Below, piece by piece: positions 18,439 through 26,656 of a stretch of 64,000 bases of DNA; position 1 is the first letter of the stretch; each line of letters begins with the position of its first letter. Source of the DNA: DASUBV01 sp035532295. Lineage in GTDB: Bacteria > Actinomycetota > Actinomycetes > Streptosporangiales > Streptosporangiaceae. The notes beneath the pieces were generated by a model. The model had not been told where the DNA came from. It searched no databases and saw only the letters and a program-made list of their open reading frames with translations. The position numbers were made by a program, and so were the translations under genes. The stretch is taken from the NCBI GenBank assembly GCA_035532295.1, contig DATKRH010000022.1, forward strand, positions 1 to 64,000, in the 5' to 3' direction.

Positions 18439-19270
18439 TGCCCTCGGCGAGCCGATGCTGCCCGTCCCGTACCGGGTCACGGCGCGGCGGGAGGAAAGCC
18501 GCGACTGCGTGACCCTGCGCCTGGAGCCGTGCGACGTCGCGCTGCCGCCGTTCGCGGCGGGCCAGTTCACCATGCTCTGCCGTCCGGGCATCGGCGAGAT
18601 CGCCGTCTCAGTCAGCGGCGACCCCTCGGCGCGGGACGGGTCGCTGACCCACACGATCCGCGACGTCGGCGCGGTCAGCCGCGCGCTGTGCCGGGCTCAG
18701 CCCGGAGCGGTGATCGGCGCCCGCGGGCCCTACGGCACGAGCTGGGGCCTGGACACCGCCGTCGCCCGCGACCTGGTGATCGTCGCGGGCGGCGTGGGCC
18801 TGGCCCCCGTGCGGCCGATCCTGCTCGGTGCCCTGGCGGCCCGCGACGCCTACCGCCGGATCATGCTCGTCGCCGGGGCCCGCAGCCCGGCGGAGCTGCT
18901 GTTCCGCGAGCAGCTCGGCGAGTGGGCGACCCTGCCGGGGGTGTCGGTCGGGCTCACCATCGACCAGCCCGCGGCGGACTGGGATGGCGCGGTCGGCTTC
19001 GTGACCGAGCCGCTGGCCCGCCTGACGCTGGAGCCGCGGCAGACCGTTGCCTTCGTGTGCGGGCCGGAGCCGATGATCCGCTTCAGCGCCAGCGTCCTGC
19101 TGGGCAAGGGCGTCGCGGCCGGCGATATCCGGGTCTCGCTGGAGCGGAACATGAAGTGCGGGGTCGGGCTGTGCGGGCATTGCCAGCTCGGGCCGCTGCT
19201 GGTATGCCGCGACGGCCCGGTCGTCGACTACGCGCGCGCTCAGTCACTGCTCGACGTCCGGGAGCTCTGA
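18428..19270 (+). CDS. hyhG: [NiFe]-hydrogenase FAD/NAD(P)-binding (gamma) subunit
   Basis: 280 residues from GTG 18428. A ferredoxin-NADP reductase-type module: FAD strand FAAGQFTMLCRPG near residue 42, pyridine-nucleotide loop VIVAGGVGLAPVRP near 117, and a C-terminal [2Fe-2S] site with CGVGLCGHC plus C at LLVC near residues 242-260 (the PyrK/HydG pattern). It exchanges electrons with NAD(P)H. Overlaps the cNMP-domain gene at its start; its stop lies in a tandem repeat that also holds the next start. Confidence 0.9.
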   Translation: MSADALGEPMLPVPYRVTARREESRDCVTLRLEPCDVALPPFAAGQFTMLCRPGIGEIAVSVSGDPSARDGSLTHTIRDVGAVSRALCRAQPGAVIGARGPYGTSWGLDTAVARDLVIVAGGVGLAPVRPILLGALAARDAYRRIMLVAGARSPAELLFREQLGEWATLPGVSVGLTIDQPAADWDGAVGFVTEPLARLTLEPRQTVAFVCGPEPMIRFSASVLLGKGVAAGDIRVSLERNMKCGVGLCGHCQLGPLLVCRDGPVVDYARAQSLLDVREL

Positions 19271-19300
19271 TGCTGCGATGGACTCTGATGCTGCGATGAG
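19265..19300. repeat. 18-bp tandem duplication at the hyhG/hyhS junction
   Basis: CTCTGATGCTGCGATG plus two bases occurs at 19265-19282 and 19283-19300. The first copy contains the hyhG stop; both contain an in-frame ATG for hyhS (19278 and 19296), so the gene has duplicated start codons. Confidence 0.9.
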
Positions 19301-20102
19301 CACGGGTGATCCGGTCAGCGGCCCGCCGACCCTGGCCGTCTGGAAGTTCGCGTCCTGCGACGGCTGCCAGCTGACCCTGCTGGATTGCGAGGACGAGCTG
19401 CTGACGCTGGCCGGCCAGGTGCGGATCGCGCACTTCCTGGAGGCATCCAGCGAGGTGCTGCCGGGCCCGTATGACCTGTCGCTGGTGGAGGGCTCGATCA
19501 GCACGCCCGGCGACGTCCGGCGAATCCGCCGGGTGCGCGAGCAGTCCAAGGTCCTGATCACCATAGGCGCCTGCGCGACCGCCGGGGGCATCCAGGCGCT
19601 GCGCAACTTCGGCGACATGGCGGAATTCCGCTCCGTCGTCTACGCCAGCCCGCAGTACATCGACACGCTGGCCACCTCCACGGCGATCTCGGCGCACGTG
19701 CCCGTCGACTTCGAGCTGCGCGGGTGCCCGATCGACAAGCGCCAGCTGATCGAGGTGATCGGGGCGTTCCTGGTCGGCCGCAAGCCCGATATCCCCGACA
19801 CCAGCGTCTGCACCGAGTGCAAGCGCCGCGGGCTGACCTGCGTCATGGTCGCCGACGGCACGCCGTGCCTGGGCCCGGTGACGCACGCCGGCTGCGGCGC
19901 GCTGTGCCCGGCGGTGCGGCGCGGCTGCTATGGCTGTTTCGGGCCGATGAGCGGCGCTAACCTGCCCGCGCTGATCGGCCAGCTGCACACCTGCGGGATG
20001 AGCCCGCGCGCGGTTGACCTGGTCCTGTCGACGTTCAACGCCGCGGACCCGGGCTTCGCGCGACCCGAAGCGGCGCAAGCCGAGGTAGGGGACGAACGAT
20101 GA
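19278..20102 (+). CDS. hyhS: [NiFe]-hydrogenase small (delta) subunit
   Basis: 274 residues from ATG 19278; ATG 19296 is equally possible because of the duplicated start. The proximal-cluster motif is CDGCQLTLLDCED, with the paired cysteine in GACATAGG near residue 95. C-terminal cysteines (CTECKRRGLTC and CLGP... CGALCPAVRRGCYGC) supply the other [4Fe-4S] clusters. This is the pattern of group 3 hydrogenase small subunits (NADH dehydrogenase 20-kDa-like). Soluble: no twin-arginine signal. Four-base overlap with hyhL. Confidence 0.92.
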   Translation: MDSDAAMSTGDPVSGPPTLAVWKFASCDGCQLTLLDCEDELLTLAGQVRIAHFLEASSEVLPGPYDLSLVEGSISTPGDVRRIRRVREQSKVLITIGACATAGGIQALRNFGDMAEFRSVVYASPQYIDTLATSTAISAHVPVDFELRGCPIDKRQLIEVIGAFLVGRKPDIPDTSVCTECKRRGLTCVMVADGTPCLGPVTHAGCGALCPAVRRGCYGCFGPMSGANLPALIGQLHTCGMSPRAVDLVLSTFNAADPGFARPEAAQAEVGDER

Positions 20103-21391
20103 CGCACCGGAGCAGGCAGCTGCGGGTCAGCGCGCTGGCCCGGGTCGAGGGCGAGGGTGCGCTGAGCGTCATCGTCGAGGATGGCCGCGTGCGGGACGCG
20201 CAGCTGCGGATCTACGAGCCGCCGCGATTCTTCGAGGCATTCCTGCGCGGCCGGCAGCACACCGAGGTCACCGACATCACCTCGCGGATCTGCGGCATCT
20301 GTCCCGTCGCCTACCAGACCAGCGCCTGGCTGGCGATCGAGGACGCGTGCGGCGTGACCGTGAGCGAGCCCATCGCGGCGCTGCGGCGGCTGCTGTACTG
20401 CGGCGAGTGGATCTCCAGCCACGCGCTGCACATCTACCTGCTGCACGCGCCGGATTTCCTCGGCTACCCGGATGTCGTCGCGCTGGCCCGTGACCACCGC
20501 GACCTGGTCGAGCGAGGGCTGCGCCTGAAGAAGGCCGGCAACGCGATCATGGAGGTGGTCGGCGGGCGGGCGATCCACCCGGTCAACCCCCGGGTCGGCG
20601 GCTTCTACCGCGCGCCGACGAGAGCCGACCTGATCCCGCTGGCGCAGCAGCTGCGCCGGGCGCTCGACGACGCGCTGGCGACCACAGGCTGGGTAGCGGG
20701 GTTCGACTACCCCGAGGTGGAGCTGGAGCACGAGCTGCTGGCCGTGCGCGAGCCGGGCCGTTACGCGATCGAGCGCGGCCAGGTGGCCGCCGCGGGCGGG
20801 CTCGCCTTCGCGCCGCGCGAGTTCGGCGAGCATGTGGTCGAGCACCAGGTGCCGCACTCCACCGCCCTGCACGCGACCCTGGATGGCCGGGGCTACCTCA
20901 CCGGCCCGCTGGCCAGGTACACGATTAACTCCGCGCTGCTGTCGCCGATCGCCCGCGAGGCGGCGGCCGCCGCCGGCCTGGGACCTGCCTGCCGTAACCC
21001 GTTCCGCAGCATCGTGGTCCGCGCGGTCGAGATCGTCTACGCGGCCAGCGAGGCGCTGCGGATCATCGAGGAGTACGAGCGCCCGGAGCCGGCGTCCACC
21101 GACGTGCTGCCGGTGGCGGGCGTGGGCCACGGCGTCAGCGAGGCGCCGCGCGGCCTGCTGTACCACCGCTACCAGCTGGCGGCCGACGGCCGCATTGAAT
21201 CCGCCACCATCATCCCGCCCACGTCGCAGAACCAGGCCGCGATCGAGGCGGACCTGCGGGCCGTCGTGGCGGCCCACCTGGATCTCGACGACGCCGCGCT
21301 CACCGCCCTGTGCGAGCGGACCATCCGCAACTATGACCCGTGCATTTCCTGCGCGGCCCACTTTCTCGACCTGCGGGTCGAGCGCCGGTGA
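20099..21391 (+). CDS. hyhL: [NiFe]-hydrogenase large (alpha) subunit
   Basis: 430 residues. Both Ni-binding signatures are intact: R63-I-C65-G-I-C68 near the N-terminus, and DPCISCAAH with C415, C418 and H421 at the C-terminus. A nine-residue tail follows H421, the expected site of cleavage by the maturation protease encoded next. The overall layout fits cytoplasmic group 3b (NADP-linked, bidirectional) enzymes; in Mycobacterium smegmatis the related Hyh enzyme is DosR-controlled and evolves H2 on oxygen loss. The hyp maturation genes are not in this window. Confidence 0.94.
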   Translation: MTHRSRQLRVSALARVEGEGALSVIVEDGRVRDAQLRIYEPPRFFEAFLRGRQHTEVTDITSRICGICPVAYQTSAWLAIEDACGVTVSEPIAALRRLLYCGEWISSHALHIYLLHAPDFLGYPDVVALARDHRDLVERGLRLKKAGNAIMEVVGGRAIHPVNPRVGGFYRAPTRADLIPLAQQLRRALDDALATTGWVAGFDYPEVELEHELLAVREPGRYAIERGQVAAAGGLAFAPREFGEHVVEHQVPHSTALHATLDGRGYLTGPLARYTINSALLSPIAREAAAAAGLGPACRNPFRSIVVRAVEIVYAASEALRIIEEYERPEPASTDVLPVAGVGHGVSEAPRGLLYHRYQLAADGRIESATIIPPTSQNQAAIEADLRAVVAAHLDLDDAALTALCERTIRNYDPCISCAAHFLDLRVERR

Positions 21392-21924
21392 CCGAGCCTG
21401 AAGGACCGGCGGACGGGCCGCGTGGGGCGGTGAGCGCGCCGCGTGCGGCGGTCATCGGGATCGGTAACCCGTATCGCCGAGACGACGGCATCGGGCCGGC
21501 CCTCGTCGCCGCCCTGGAGCGGCTCCGCCCGCCCGGCGTGTCGCTGACCGTCGCCGACGGCGAGCCCAGCCAGCTGCTCGATGCCTGGTCCGGGGCGCCG
21601 CTGGCGGTCGTCGTGGACGCGGTGCTCTGCGAGGTGCCCGCCCCTGGCCGGATCCACCGCACGGCCCTGGGCCCCGTGGTTGCTGGTGCCGTGGTTGCCG
21701 GCTCGCGCGCCGCCGCCAGCACGCACGGCCTCGGTATCCCCGACGCCATCCGGCTCGCCGAGGTCCTGGGCCAGGCGCCGGGGCGACTGGTCGTTATGGC
21801 CGTCGAGGCCGCCGATATCGGATTCGGGCTCGGTCTTTCGCCGGCGGTGGCCGCATGCCTGCCGGAACTCACCCGGGCTGTGCTGGCCGAGCTCGCCGCG
21901 GATCACCAGGCGGCGGGCGGTTAG
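21388..21924 (+). CDS. Hydrogenase maturation protease
   Basis: 178 residues from GTG 21388, which overlaps the hyhL stop. The HybD/HycI-type opening GIGNPYRRDDGIG holds the first Ni-sensing acidic residue; VVVDAVLC near residue 73 and STHGLGIPDAIRLA near 112 follow. It clips the C-terminal tail of the large subunit after nickel insertion, and its position next to hyhL implies HyhL is its client. Its end overlaps the convergent DevR gene by four bases. Confidence 0.92.
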   Translation: MTEPEGPADGPRGAVSAPRAAVIGIGNPYRRDDGIGPALVAALERLRPPGVSLTVADGEPSQLLDAWSGAPLAVVVDAVLCEVPAPGRIHRTALGPVVAGAVVAGSRAAASTHGLGIPDAIRLAEVLGQAPGRLVVMAVEAADIGFGLGLSPAVAACLPELTRAVLAELAADHQAAGG

Positions 21925-22637
21925 CCGCCCGAGCCTCCGTGTCCGGGGCGGTCGTGGTCCTCGAAGACCCTGGCGGCGAAGGCGGCCGCCTGAGTCCGGC
22001 GCTTCATGCCGAGCTTGGCGAACAGCGCGGAGACATAGTTCTTGACGGTCTTCTCGGCCAGGAACATCCGCTCGCCGATCTGCCGGTTGGTCAGCCCTTC
22101 CCCGATCAGCTCCAGTATCCGCCGCTCCTGCGGGGTCAGCTCGGCGAGCGGGTCGGAGCGGGACGCCTGGTCGCGCATCCGCTGCATGACCCGGCTGGCG
22201 GCCTCCGGGTCCAGCAGTGAACGGCCGGCGGCGATCGTGCGCACCGCGCCGACCAGGTCCGTGCCGCGAATCTGCTTGAGCACGTATCCGGCGGCACCGG
22301 CCATGATCGCGTCGAAGAGCGCCTCGTCGTCGCCGAACGAGGTCAGCATCAGGCAGGCCACCTGCGGCAGGGCCGACCGGATGTCGCGGCAGACGCTGAC
22401 CCCGTCGCCGTCGGGCAGCCGGACATCCAGGACCGCCACGTCGGGCATCAGCGCCGGGATGCGGGCCAGCGCCGACGCGGCCGTGCCCGCCTCGCCGATG
22501 ACGGTGATATCGGGCTCGGCCTCCAGCAGCTCGCGTACGCCTCGGCGGACGATCTCGTGATCATCCAGGAGGAATACCTTGATTCCGCCGCCATCCCTGG
22601 CCGCCTCATGAGCCGCCGGCTGCGTGGTGTCGTTCAT
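21921..22637 (-). CDS. devR: DevR/DosR-like NarL-family response regulator
   Basis: 238 residues. Receiver domain (about 19-135) with the acidic pair D25-D26, phospho-acceptor D71 (VLDVRLPDGDG), T99 and K121. The C-terminal LuxR HTH has GLTNRQIGERMFLAEKTVKNYVSALFAKLGM (split here: residues 181-211), nearly identical to mycobacterial DevR over the recognition helix (AEKTVKNYVS). DNA specificity should therefore be the DosR box, and such boxes surround this locus. It has an extended N-terminus of about 18 residues. I see no box in its own 140-bp upstream region. Confidence 0.88.
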   Translation of the reverse strand: MNDTTQPAAHEAARDGGGIKVFLLDDHEIVRRGVRELLEAEPDITVIGEAGTAASALARIPALMPDVAVLDVRLPDGDGVSVCRDIRSALPQVACLMLTSFGDDEALFDAIMAGAAGYVLKQIRGTDLVGAVRTIAAGRSLLDPEAASRVMQRMRDQASRSDPLAELTPQERRILELIGEGLTNRQIGERMFLAEKTVKNYVSALFAKLGMKRRTQAAAFAARVFEDHDRPGHGGSGG

Positions 22638-22778
22638 CTGCGGATGGCACTCCTGTCGCTTCGCTGCCCTGGCCGGCGCTGGGGCTCCGGCGTCGTGATC
22701 CGTCCGCTAACACGGTATCCCCAGCCTGCGATTGGTGTCAGGAACGATAGTCCCTGCCGCTGCCGCCAGGCGTGCCGG

Positions 22779-23267
22779 TCAGGCGACGGGCTCGGCGGCT
22801 GGCTGTGCCGCCTGCGCCTGTGCCGGGTCCCGCGGCTGCGCGACGGTGCGGCGGGGAACGACCAGGACCGGACGCCTGGCCAGGTGGAGCAGGCGGTGCG
22901 AGACGCCGCCGAACGGGAGGCGCGGCAGGTCGGTGCGCCCGCTCGCGCCGAGGACCACGATCCGGGCATCATGCTGGTCCGCGGCTTCCAGGACGGTCCT
23001 GGCGATGTGCCCGACGCCTGTCTCGCGGATCTCGCCCTCGGCCGTCACGCCGGCGTCCCGCAGGCTCGTGACGGCCTCGGTGACCAGCCGCTCCGCCTCG
23101 CCTTCGGGGCAGTCGACCTGCATCCTGCCGAAGCGCCCGACGGCGAACTCGTGAACGTGCAGGACGATAACGTGGTCGCCGGTGTCCTGGCTCAGCTCGC
23201 GGGCCATGTCGGTGGCTTCCGGCGCGTAGTGCAGGGCGTCCACGGCCAGCAGGATGGTCTTGCTCAT
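22779..23267 (-). CDS. Universal stress protein, single UspA domain
   Basis: 162 residues. It opens KTILLAVDALHYAPEATDMA. The C-terminal signature region is IVVLGASGRTDLPRLPFGGVSHRLLHLARRPVLVV, in which the usual G-2x-G-9x-G-S is altered (ASGRTDL instead of GSRGxGG). ATP binding may be weak or lost. Ends in an Ala/Gln/Pro tail. Box B lies 64 bp upstream, shared with the divergent CBS-BON gene; devR is downstream on the same strand after 141 bp. Confidence 0.87.
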   Translation of the reverse strand: MSKTILLAVDALHYAPEATDMARELSQDTGDHVIVLHVHEFAVGRFGRMQVDCPEGEAERLVTEAVTSLRDAGVTAEGEIRETGVGHIARTVLEAADQHDARIVVLGASGRTDLPRLPFGGVSHRLLHLARRPVLVVPRRTVAQPRDPAQAQAAQPAAEPVA

Positions 23268-23330
23268 GGCTTCTCCCGGTTGGGTTCTCTCGCGAGCCCT
23301 AGCCTGCGGCAGCGCGGCCGCCGGGGGGGA

Positions 23331-23344
23331 GGGCCGATGGTCCC
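23331..23344. promoter_or_regulatory. DosR-type box B
   Basis: GGGCC-GATG-GTCCC fits GGGNC-N4-GNCCC. It lies 64 bp before the USP start (minus) and 105 bp before the CBS-BON start (plus). Confidence 0.65.
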
Positions 23345-23448
23345 GTCTCTAGATGGCTTACGCCGGCCGGCCGGCGGCCGTTCGGCTGCTGCAAGATGCT
23401 CCGTCGCGGTGCTGAGCTGGAGCTAGAAGCAGGCAGGAGGGGATCCTC

Positions 23449-24108
23449 ATGGCCACCACTGTCAGGGACGTGATGACCGACCGGGTCGTGGCGCTCCGGA
23501 AGGACGCTGACTACAAGGAGATTGTCTCGGTGCTGCGGCGGTACCGGGTGAGTGCCTGCCCGGTGATCGACGATGCGGACCGGGTGATCGGGGTCGTGTC
23601 GGGGGCGGACCTGCTGTTCAAGGAGGCCGACCAGGAGCTGCCGACGGGACTGGTCCGCCTGCGGTGGCGGCTGCGGGAGGAGTCCAAGGCGACCGGCGTG
23701 ACCGCCGAGGAGCTGATGACCCGGCCCGCCGTGACGATCGAGGCGGATGCGAGCCTCGGCGAAGCCGCCCGGCTCATGCAGGCCAAGCGCGTCAAGCGGC
23801 TGCCGGTCGTCGGGCAGGATGGGCGGCTGGTGGGGATCGCCAGCCGGACGGACGTGCTCAGCGTGTTTGAGCGGCGCGATGAGGAGATCTGGGACGAGGT
23901 CGTCAAGGAGGCCATCGCCGGCGAGTCCGGCCTGGACCCGGCCAGCTTCGAGGTGACGGTGAGCTCGGGCGTCGTGACCATCGCCGGGCTGGTCGGCCAG
24001 TGCGGCACGGCGCTGAACCTGCTGGCCCGGATCCGGCACACCGATGGCGTCGTCAGCGTCCGCGACCGCCTGAGCTACCCCGACCGGGACGAGCCCGAGC
24101 CGGGATGA
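23449..24108 (+). CDS. CBS-domain pair plus BON domain protein
   Basis: 219 residues. CBS1 is about 4-60 (VRDVMTDRVVALRKDADY, ACPVIDDADRVIGVVSGADLL); CBS2 is about 86-145 (AEELMTRPAVTIEADASLGEAARLM, RLPVVGQDGRLVGIASRTDVL). A C-terminal BON domain is about 150-215 (VTVSSGVVTIAGLVGQCG). CBS pairs bind adenine nucleotides; BON domains bind membranes or phospholipids. The mycobacterial DosR regulon contains the CBS protein Hrp1 (Rv2626c), which lacks BON. A close paralogue is at 54813-55493. Confidence 0.92.
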   Translation: MATTVRDVMTDRVVALRKDADYKEIVSVLRRYRVSACPVIDDADRVIGVVSGADLLFKEADQELPTGLVRLRWRLREESKATGVTAEELMTRPAVTIEADASLGEAARLMQAKRVKRLPVVGQDGRLVGIASRTDVLSVFERRDEEIWDEVVKEAIAGESGLDPASFEVTVSSGVVTIAGLVGQCGTALNLLARIRHTDGVVSVRDRLSYPDRDEPEPG

Positions 24109-24114
24109 TCGAGA

Positions 24115-24552
24115 CTAGTGGCCGGGTCCGGTGTCGCCGGCGGTGACGACGTTGATCTTGCGAGCGGGGTGGGTGCCCGCGAATCCGACGGATACTTCGA
24201 GAATCCCGTTCTCGTAGGTAGCCCGGATATCGCTGTCATCGATGCCCGCCGGCAGGGTCACATGGCTGCAGAACGTGCCATAACGGAACTCGGTGTGATA
24301 TTTCCCCGCCGCGCCGGCGGGCCGCTCGGCGTGGACCGTGAGGACCTGCGCCTCGATCGACACGTCGAGGCCGTGCTCCGGGTCAATCCCGGGCAGCTCA
24401 AAGCGCACCACGTAACGGCCGTCGCGCGGGAACTCCTCGGTCCGGATCGGCTGCGTCACCGCGGCCGCGCCATGCAGCGTCGACAACGGAGATCCAGCCC
24501 AGTCTGACAACTCTGAACCCGATCCTTGACCGGGCAGCGTCTGCGCGCTCAT
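24115..24552 (-). CDS. Hsp20/alpha-crystallin small heat-shock protein
   Basis: 145 residues. An alpha-crystallin domain (about 38-135): GRYVVRFELPGIDPEHGLDVSIEAQVLTVHAER, then FRYGTFCSHVTLPAGID and the conserved GILEVSV. It holds unfolding proteins without ATP and resembles HspX (Acr) of the mycobacterial DosR regulon. Lies 104 bp downstream of a second Hsp20 gene on the same strand, so both probably follow the box C promoter. Confidence 0.95.
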   Translation of the reverse strand: MSAQTLPGQGSGSELSDWAGSPLSTLHGAAAVTQPIRTEEFPRDGRYVVRFELPGIDPEHGLDVSIEAQVLTVHAERPAGAAGKYHTEFRYGTFCSHVTLPAGIDDSDIRATYENGILEVSVGFAGTHPARKINVVTAGDTGPGH

Positions 24553-24656
24553 CGATTCCCTTCCCTGTTGGTCTTCCCCGCCCCTGGACCTACCCCCGGG
24601 CCGGTCCCCGGAGACACAGTTTCCGGGTACCCAGTCTCCGCGGGCACGGGCCAGGC

Positions 24657-25124
24657 TCAGGTGGGCTTGATGTGGTGATTGACCATCACGGGTATGTGCT
24701 TGGACTCCCGTTCCGCCGCGTCCTGCCTCAGGTCGGCGGTGATCTCCAGGATGCCGTGGCCGTAGATGGCGCGGATGTGATCCTCGTCCGCGTCCGTCGG
24801 GAGCGCAAAGCTCCGCGCGAAAGTCCCGTACCGGAACTCCGAATGATGCCGGCCCTCGGTGTCGCGGTGCCGCTCGGCCGTGATCGTCAAGATGCCCCGG
24901 GCCGCGGTCACGTCAATGTCCTTCTCCGGGTCGACGCCCGGAAGCTCGGCCCGCAGGACATACCGGCCGTCCTCCTCGCATTCCTCCGCCCGCATGATGT
25001 GGTGCCCGGGTCGCTGGCCGGCGATGGGACGCAGGGCCATGATCGGCCAGTCCAGCCAGTCCAGTACGTCCGCGATCGGCCCCTTGTCCCAGTGCGCCTT
25101 CTCCCAGTGCGTCAACGCGTTCAT
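24657..25124 (-). CDS. Hsp20/alpha-crystallin small heat-shock protein, second copy
   Basis: 155 residues. The N-terminus is Trp-rich (HWEKAHWDKG, then DVLDWLDWP), followed by the crystallin domain: GRYVLRAELPGVDPEKDIDVTAARGILTITAERH, FRYGTFARSFALPTDAD and GILEITA. Distinct from its neighbour (only the core is conserved), so this is an older duplication. Candidate box C lies 85 bp upstream. Confidence 0.95.
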   Translation of the reverse strand: MNALTHWEKAHWDKGPIADVLDWLDWPIMALRPIAGQRPGHHIMRAEECEEDGRYVLRAELPGVDPEKDIDVTAARGILTITAERHRDTEGRHHSEFRYGTFARSFALPTDADEDHIRAIYGHGILEITADLRQDAAERESKHIPVMVNHHIKPT

Positions 25125-25208
25125 CGGTCCGCCTTTCTCATGGCTTGCCTAGAGTTCATCGCAGCCCGCGATGGTCCTGAGCGGCAGAGGCGAAGGTAGC
25201 CGCGGGCC

Positions 25209-25222
25209 GGGCCTTAGGTCCG
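25209..25222. promoter_or_regulatory. DosR-type box C (one mismatch)
   Basis: GGGCC-TTAG-GTCCG matches the dyad except for the final base. It lies 85 bp before the second Hsp20 gene and overlaps the last codons of the upstream USP gene. Confidence 0.4.
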
Positions 25223-25675
25223 GCTGGGCCCCTTAGGCCGGCTGGGCCCTGGCACGACCACCACGGGGCATTCCGCGTGATGCACGACCTGGCTGCTGAC
25301 CGAGCCGAGTGCCAGACGGTGGAAGCCGCCGCCACCCCGCGCGCCTATCACCAGCAGGTCGGTCACGCCCGACGCGTCAAGGAGCTCCCGGGCGGCGAAA
25401 CCGGTGACCGCGCGCACCTGCACGGAGGCCGGCCGGGCCGCCCCGAGCCGGCTCTCCTCCTGAGTCACCGCAGCCACAGTCGCCTCGCGCGCCTGGTGCT
25501 GCAGCGCCTCGTCGGCGTGCGTCATGACCGGGTCCCCGGTCCAGAAACTGGCGACGGTCTCGTGGACCGTGATGACGGTCAGCGCGCAATGCCGAACGGC
25601 CGCCTCCCGCAGCGCCCAGCTGAGGGCGCGCCGAGAATTGTCTGATCCGTCCATGCCCACGGTAATTCCGAGCAC
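25214..25675 (-). CDS. Universal stress protein, single UspA domain
   Basis: 153 residues from GTG 25675, preceded by GGGAG. Opens VLGITVGMDGSDNSRRALSWA and ends with the intact ATP signature GARGGGGFHRLALGSVSSQVVHHAECPVVVV. Box D lies 108 bp upstream, shared with the divergent STAS fusion gene. The short C-terminal tail repeats GPSRPK/GPSRT. Confidence 0.92.
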   Translation of the reverse strand: MLGITVGMDGSDNSRRALSWALREAAVRHCALTVITVHETVASFWTGDPVMTHADEALQHQAREATVAAVTQEESRLGAARPASVQVRAVTGFAARELLDASGVTDLLVIGARGGGGFHRLALGSVSSQVVHHAECPVVVVPGPSRPKGPSRT

Positions 25676-25782
25676 TGCCTGCTCCCTGTGCCCTGAGCCG
25701 TCGTCGCCGGGAAAGCGGGACGCTGCTTGCACTGTCGCCCGGGCTCCCGGCGCGCGGCCAGGGCCATCGGAAGTCGCCTGTT

Positions 25783-25796
25783 GGGACCTTCGGCCC
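25783..25796. promoter_or_regulatory. DosR-type box D
   Basis: GGGAC-CTTC-GGCCC, preceded by TTG, fits the consensus. It lies 54 bp before the STAS fusion start (plus) and 108 bp before the USP start (minus). Confidence 0.65.
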
Positions 25797-25849
25797 GCGG
25801 CGTATGGTCGAAGGCGAGGGAAGATCCTCAAACGGAGCTGCTGTGTCCC

Positions 25850-26476
25850 ATGCGTAACGCCGTCTACCCGGTGCAGCGGGCCGGCCAGCGGGCGGTAGTC
25901 ACGCTGCCGGTGCATATCGGCCTGTCCAATGCCGGCCAGGTCCGCGATGACCTGCTCGCGGTCATCGACCGCGGCGTGACCGCGCTGATCGCGGACATGA
26001 CCGTGACGGTCTCGTGTGATCAGGCGGGAGCGGAAGCGGTGGTCCGCGCCTGCCAGCGGGCCGCCATCAGTGGCACGGACCTGCGGCTGGTCGTCAGTAG
26101 CGAGATCGTGCGGCGAGTGCTGAGCGTCAGCGGCGCCGATCGCCTGATGCCCATCTACCCGTCCCTGGCGGCACTGCTGGCCGCGCTGGCCGGCCCGGCG
26201 CCCCGGCCGGAGCCGCCCCCCTGGCCTCCCGCCGAGAAAGAAGCCGACTCGGCGGAGGTCACCCTGCGCCTGGCTGAAGATCATGACCGGATCGCCGCGG
26301 GCATCACCGACATCGTGGTGCACCGGCTGTTCTCTGCCAGCCTGACCCTCCAGGTGGCGCTAGGCCTGATGGGCGAGCACCGGGCGGCCGGGAAGGTCGA
26401 GGGCGCCATGGACGAGCTTGACCTGGCGATCAGGGACCTTCGGGACATGATCTTTCACCACCGTCGCTCGACTTGA
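25850..26476 (+). CDS. STAS domain fused to a degenerate histidine-kinase dimerisation domain
   Basis: 208 residues from ATG 25850 with GGAG upstream. Residues 5-115 form a STAS (anti-anti-sigma) domain: VTLPVHIGLSNAGQVRDDLL, then ALIADMTVTVSCDQAG, then DLRLVVSSEIVRRVL. The usual phosphorylatable CDSAG reads CDQAG (56-60). After a Pro-rich linker, residues 138-205 copy the HisKA_3 dimerisation helices: DRIAAGITDIVVHRLFSASLTLQ, then DELDLAIRDLRDMIF. The acceptor His of RDLHD is T153 and no ATPase domain follows. It cannot autophosphorylate. I infer an adaptor or decoy linking sensor kinases to sigma control. Box D lies 54 bp upstream. Confidence 0.8.
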   Translation: MRNAVYPVQRAGQRAVVTLPVHIGLSNAGQVRDDLLAVIDRGVTALIADMTVTVSCDQAGAEAVVRACQRAAISGTDLRLVVSSEIVRRVLSVSGADRLMPIYPSLAALLAALAGPAPRPEPPPWPPAEKEADSAEVTLRLAEDHDRIAAGITDIVVHRLFSASLTLQVALGLMGEHRAAGKVEGAMDELDLAIRDLRDMIFHHRRST

Positions 26477-26523
26477 GCCGTCAGGCCCCTGCCGGGGCGC
26501 CAGGGCGATGGGCCGCGCCGGAC

Positions 26524-26537
26524 AGGACGTTCGGCCC
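26524..26537. promoter_or_regulatory. DosR-type box E
   Basis: AGGAC-GTTC-GGCCC, one purine change from the consensus. It lies 120 bp before the aldehyde dehydrogenase start. Confidence 0.5.
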
Positions 26538-26656
26538 TGACAGCCCCTCCCGTGGCCACGTTGCGTTGATAGCGGGTACCGCAAGTCGGCACGGTGACCG
26601 CCCTGGCCACCCCCTCGGATAACGAGGGCCACGATCGCCAGAGGTGAGGGGGAGTC

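Noticed and set aside
22638..22778. Autoregulatory box upstream of the DevR-like gene
   Set aside because: Searched both strands of this spacer and found no GGGNC-N4-GNCCC word, even with one mismatch that I could trust.
24590..24620. Possible box between the two Hsp20 genes
   Set aside because: GGGCC and GGTCCCC are adjacent without the four-base spacer.
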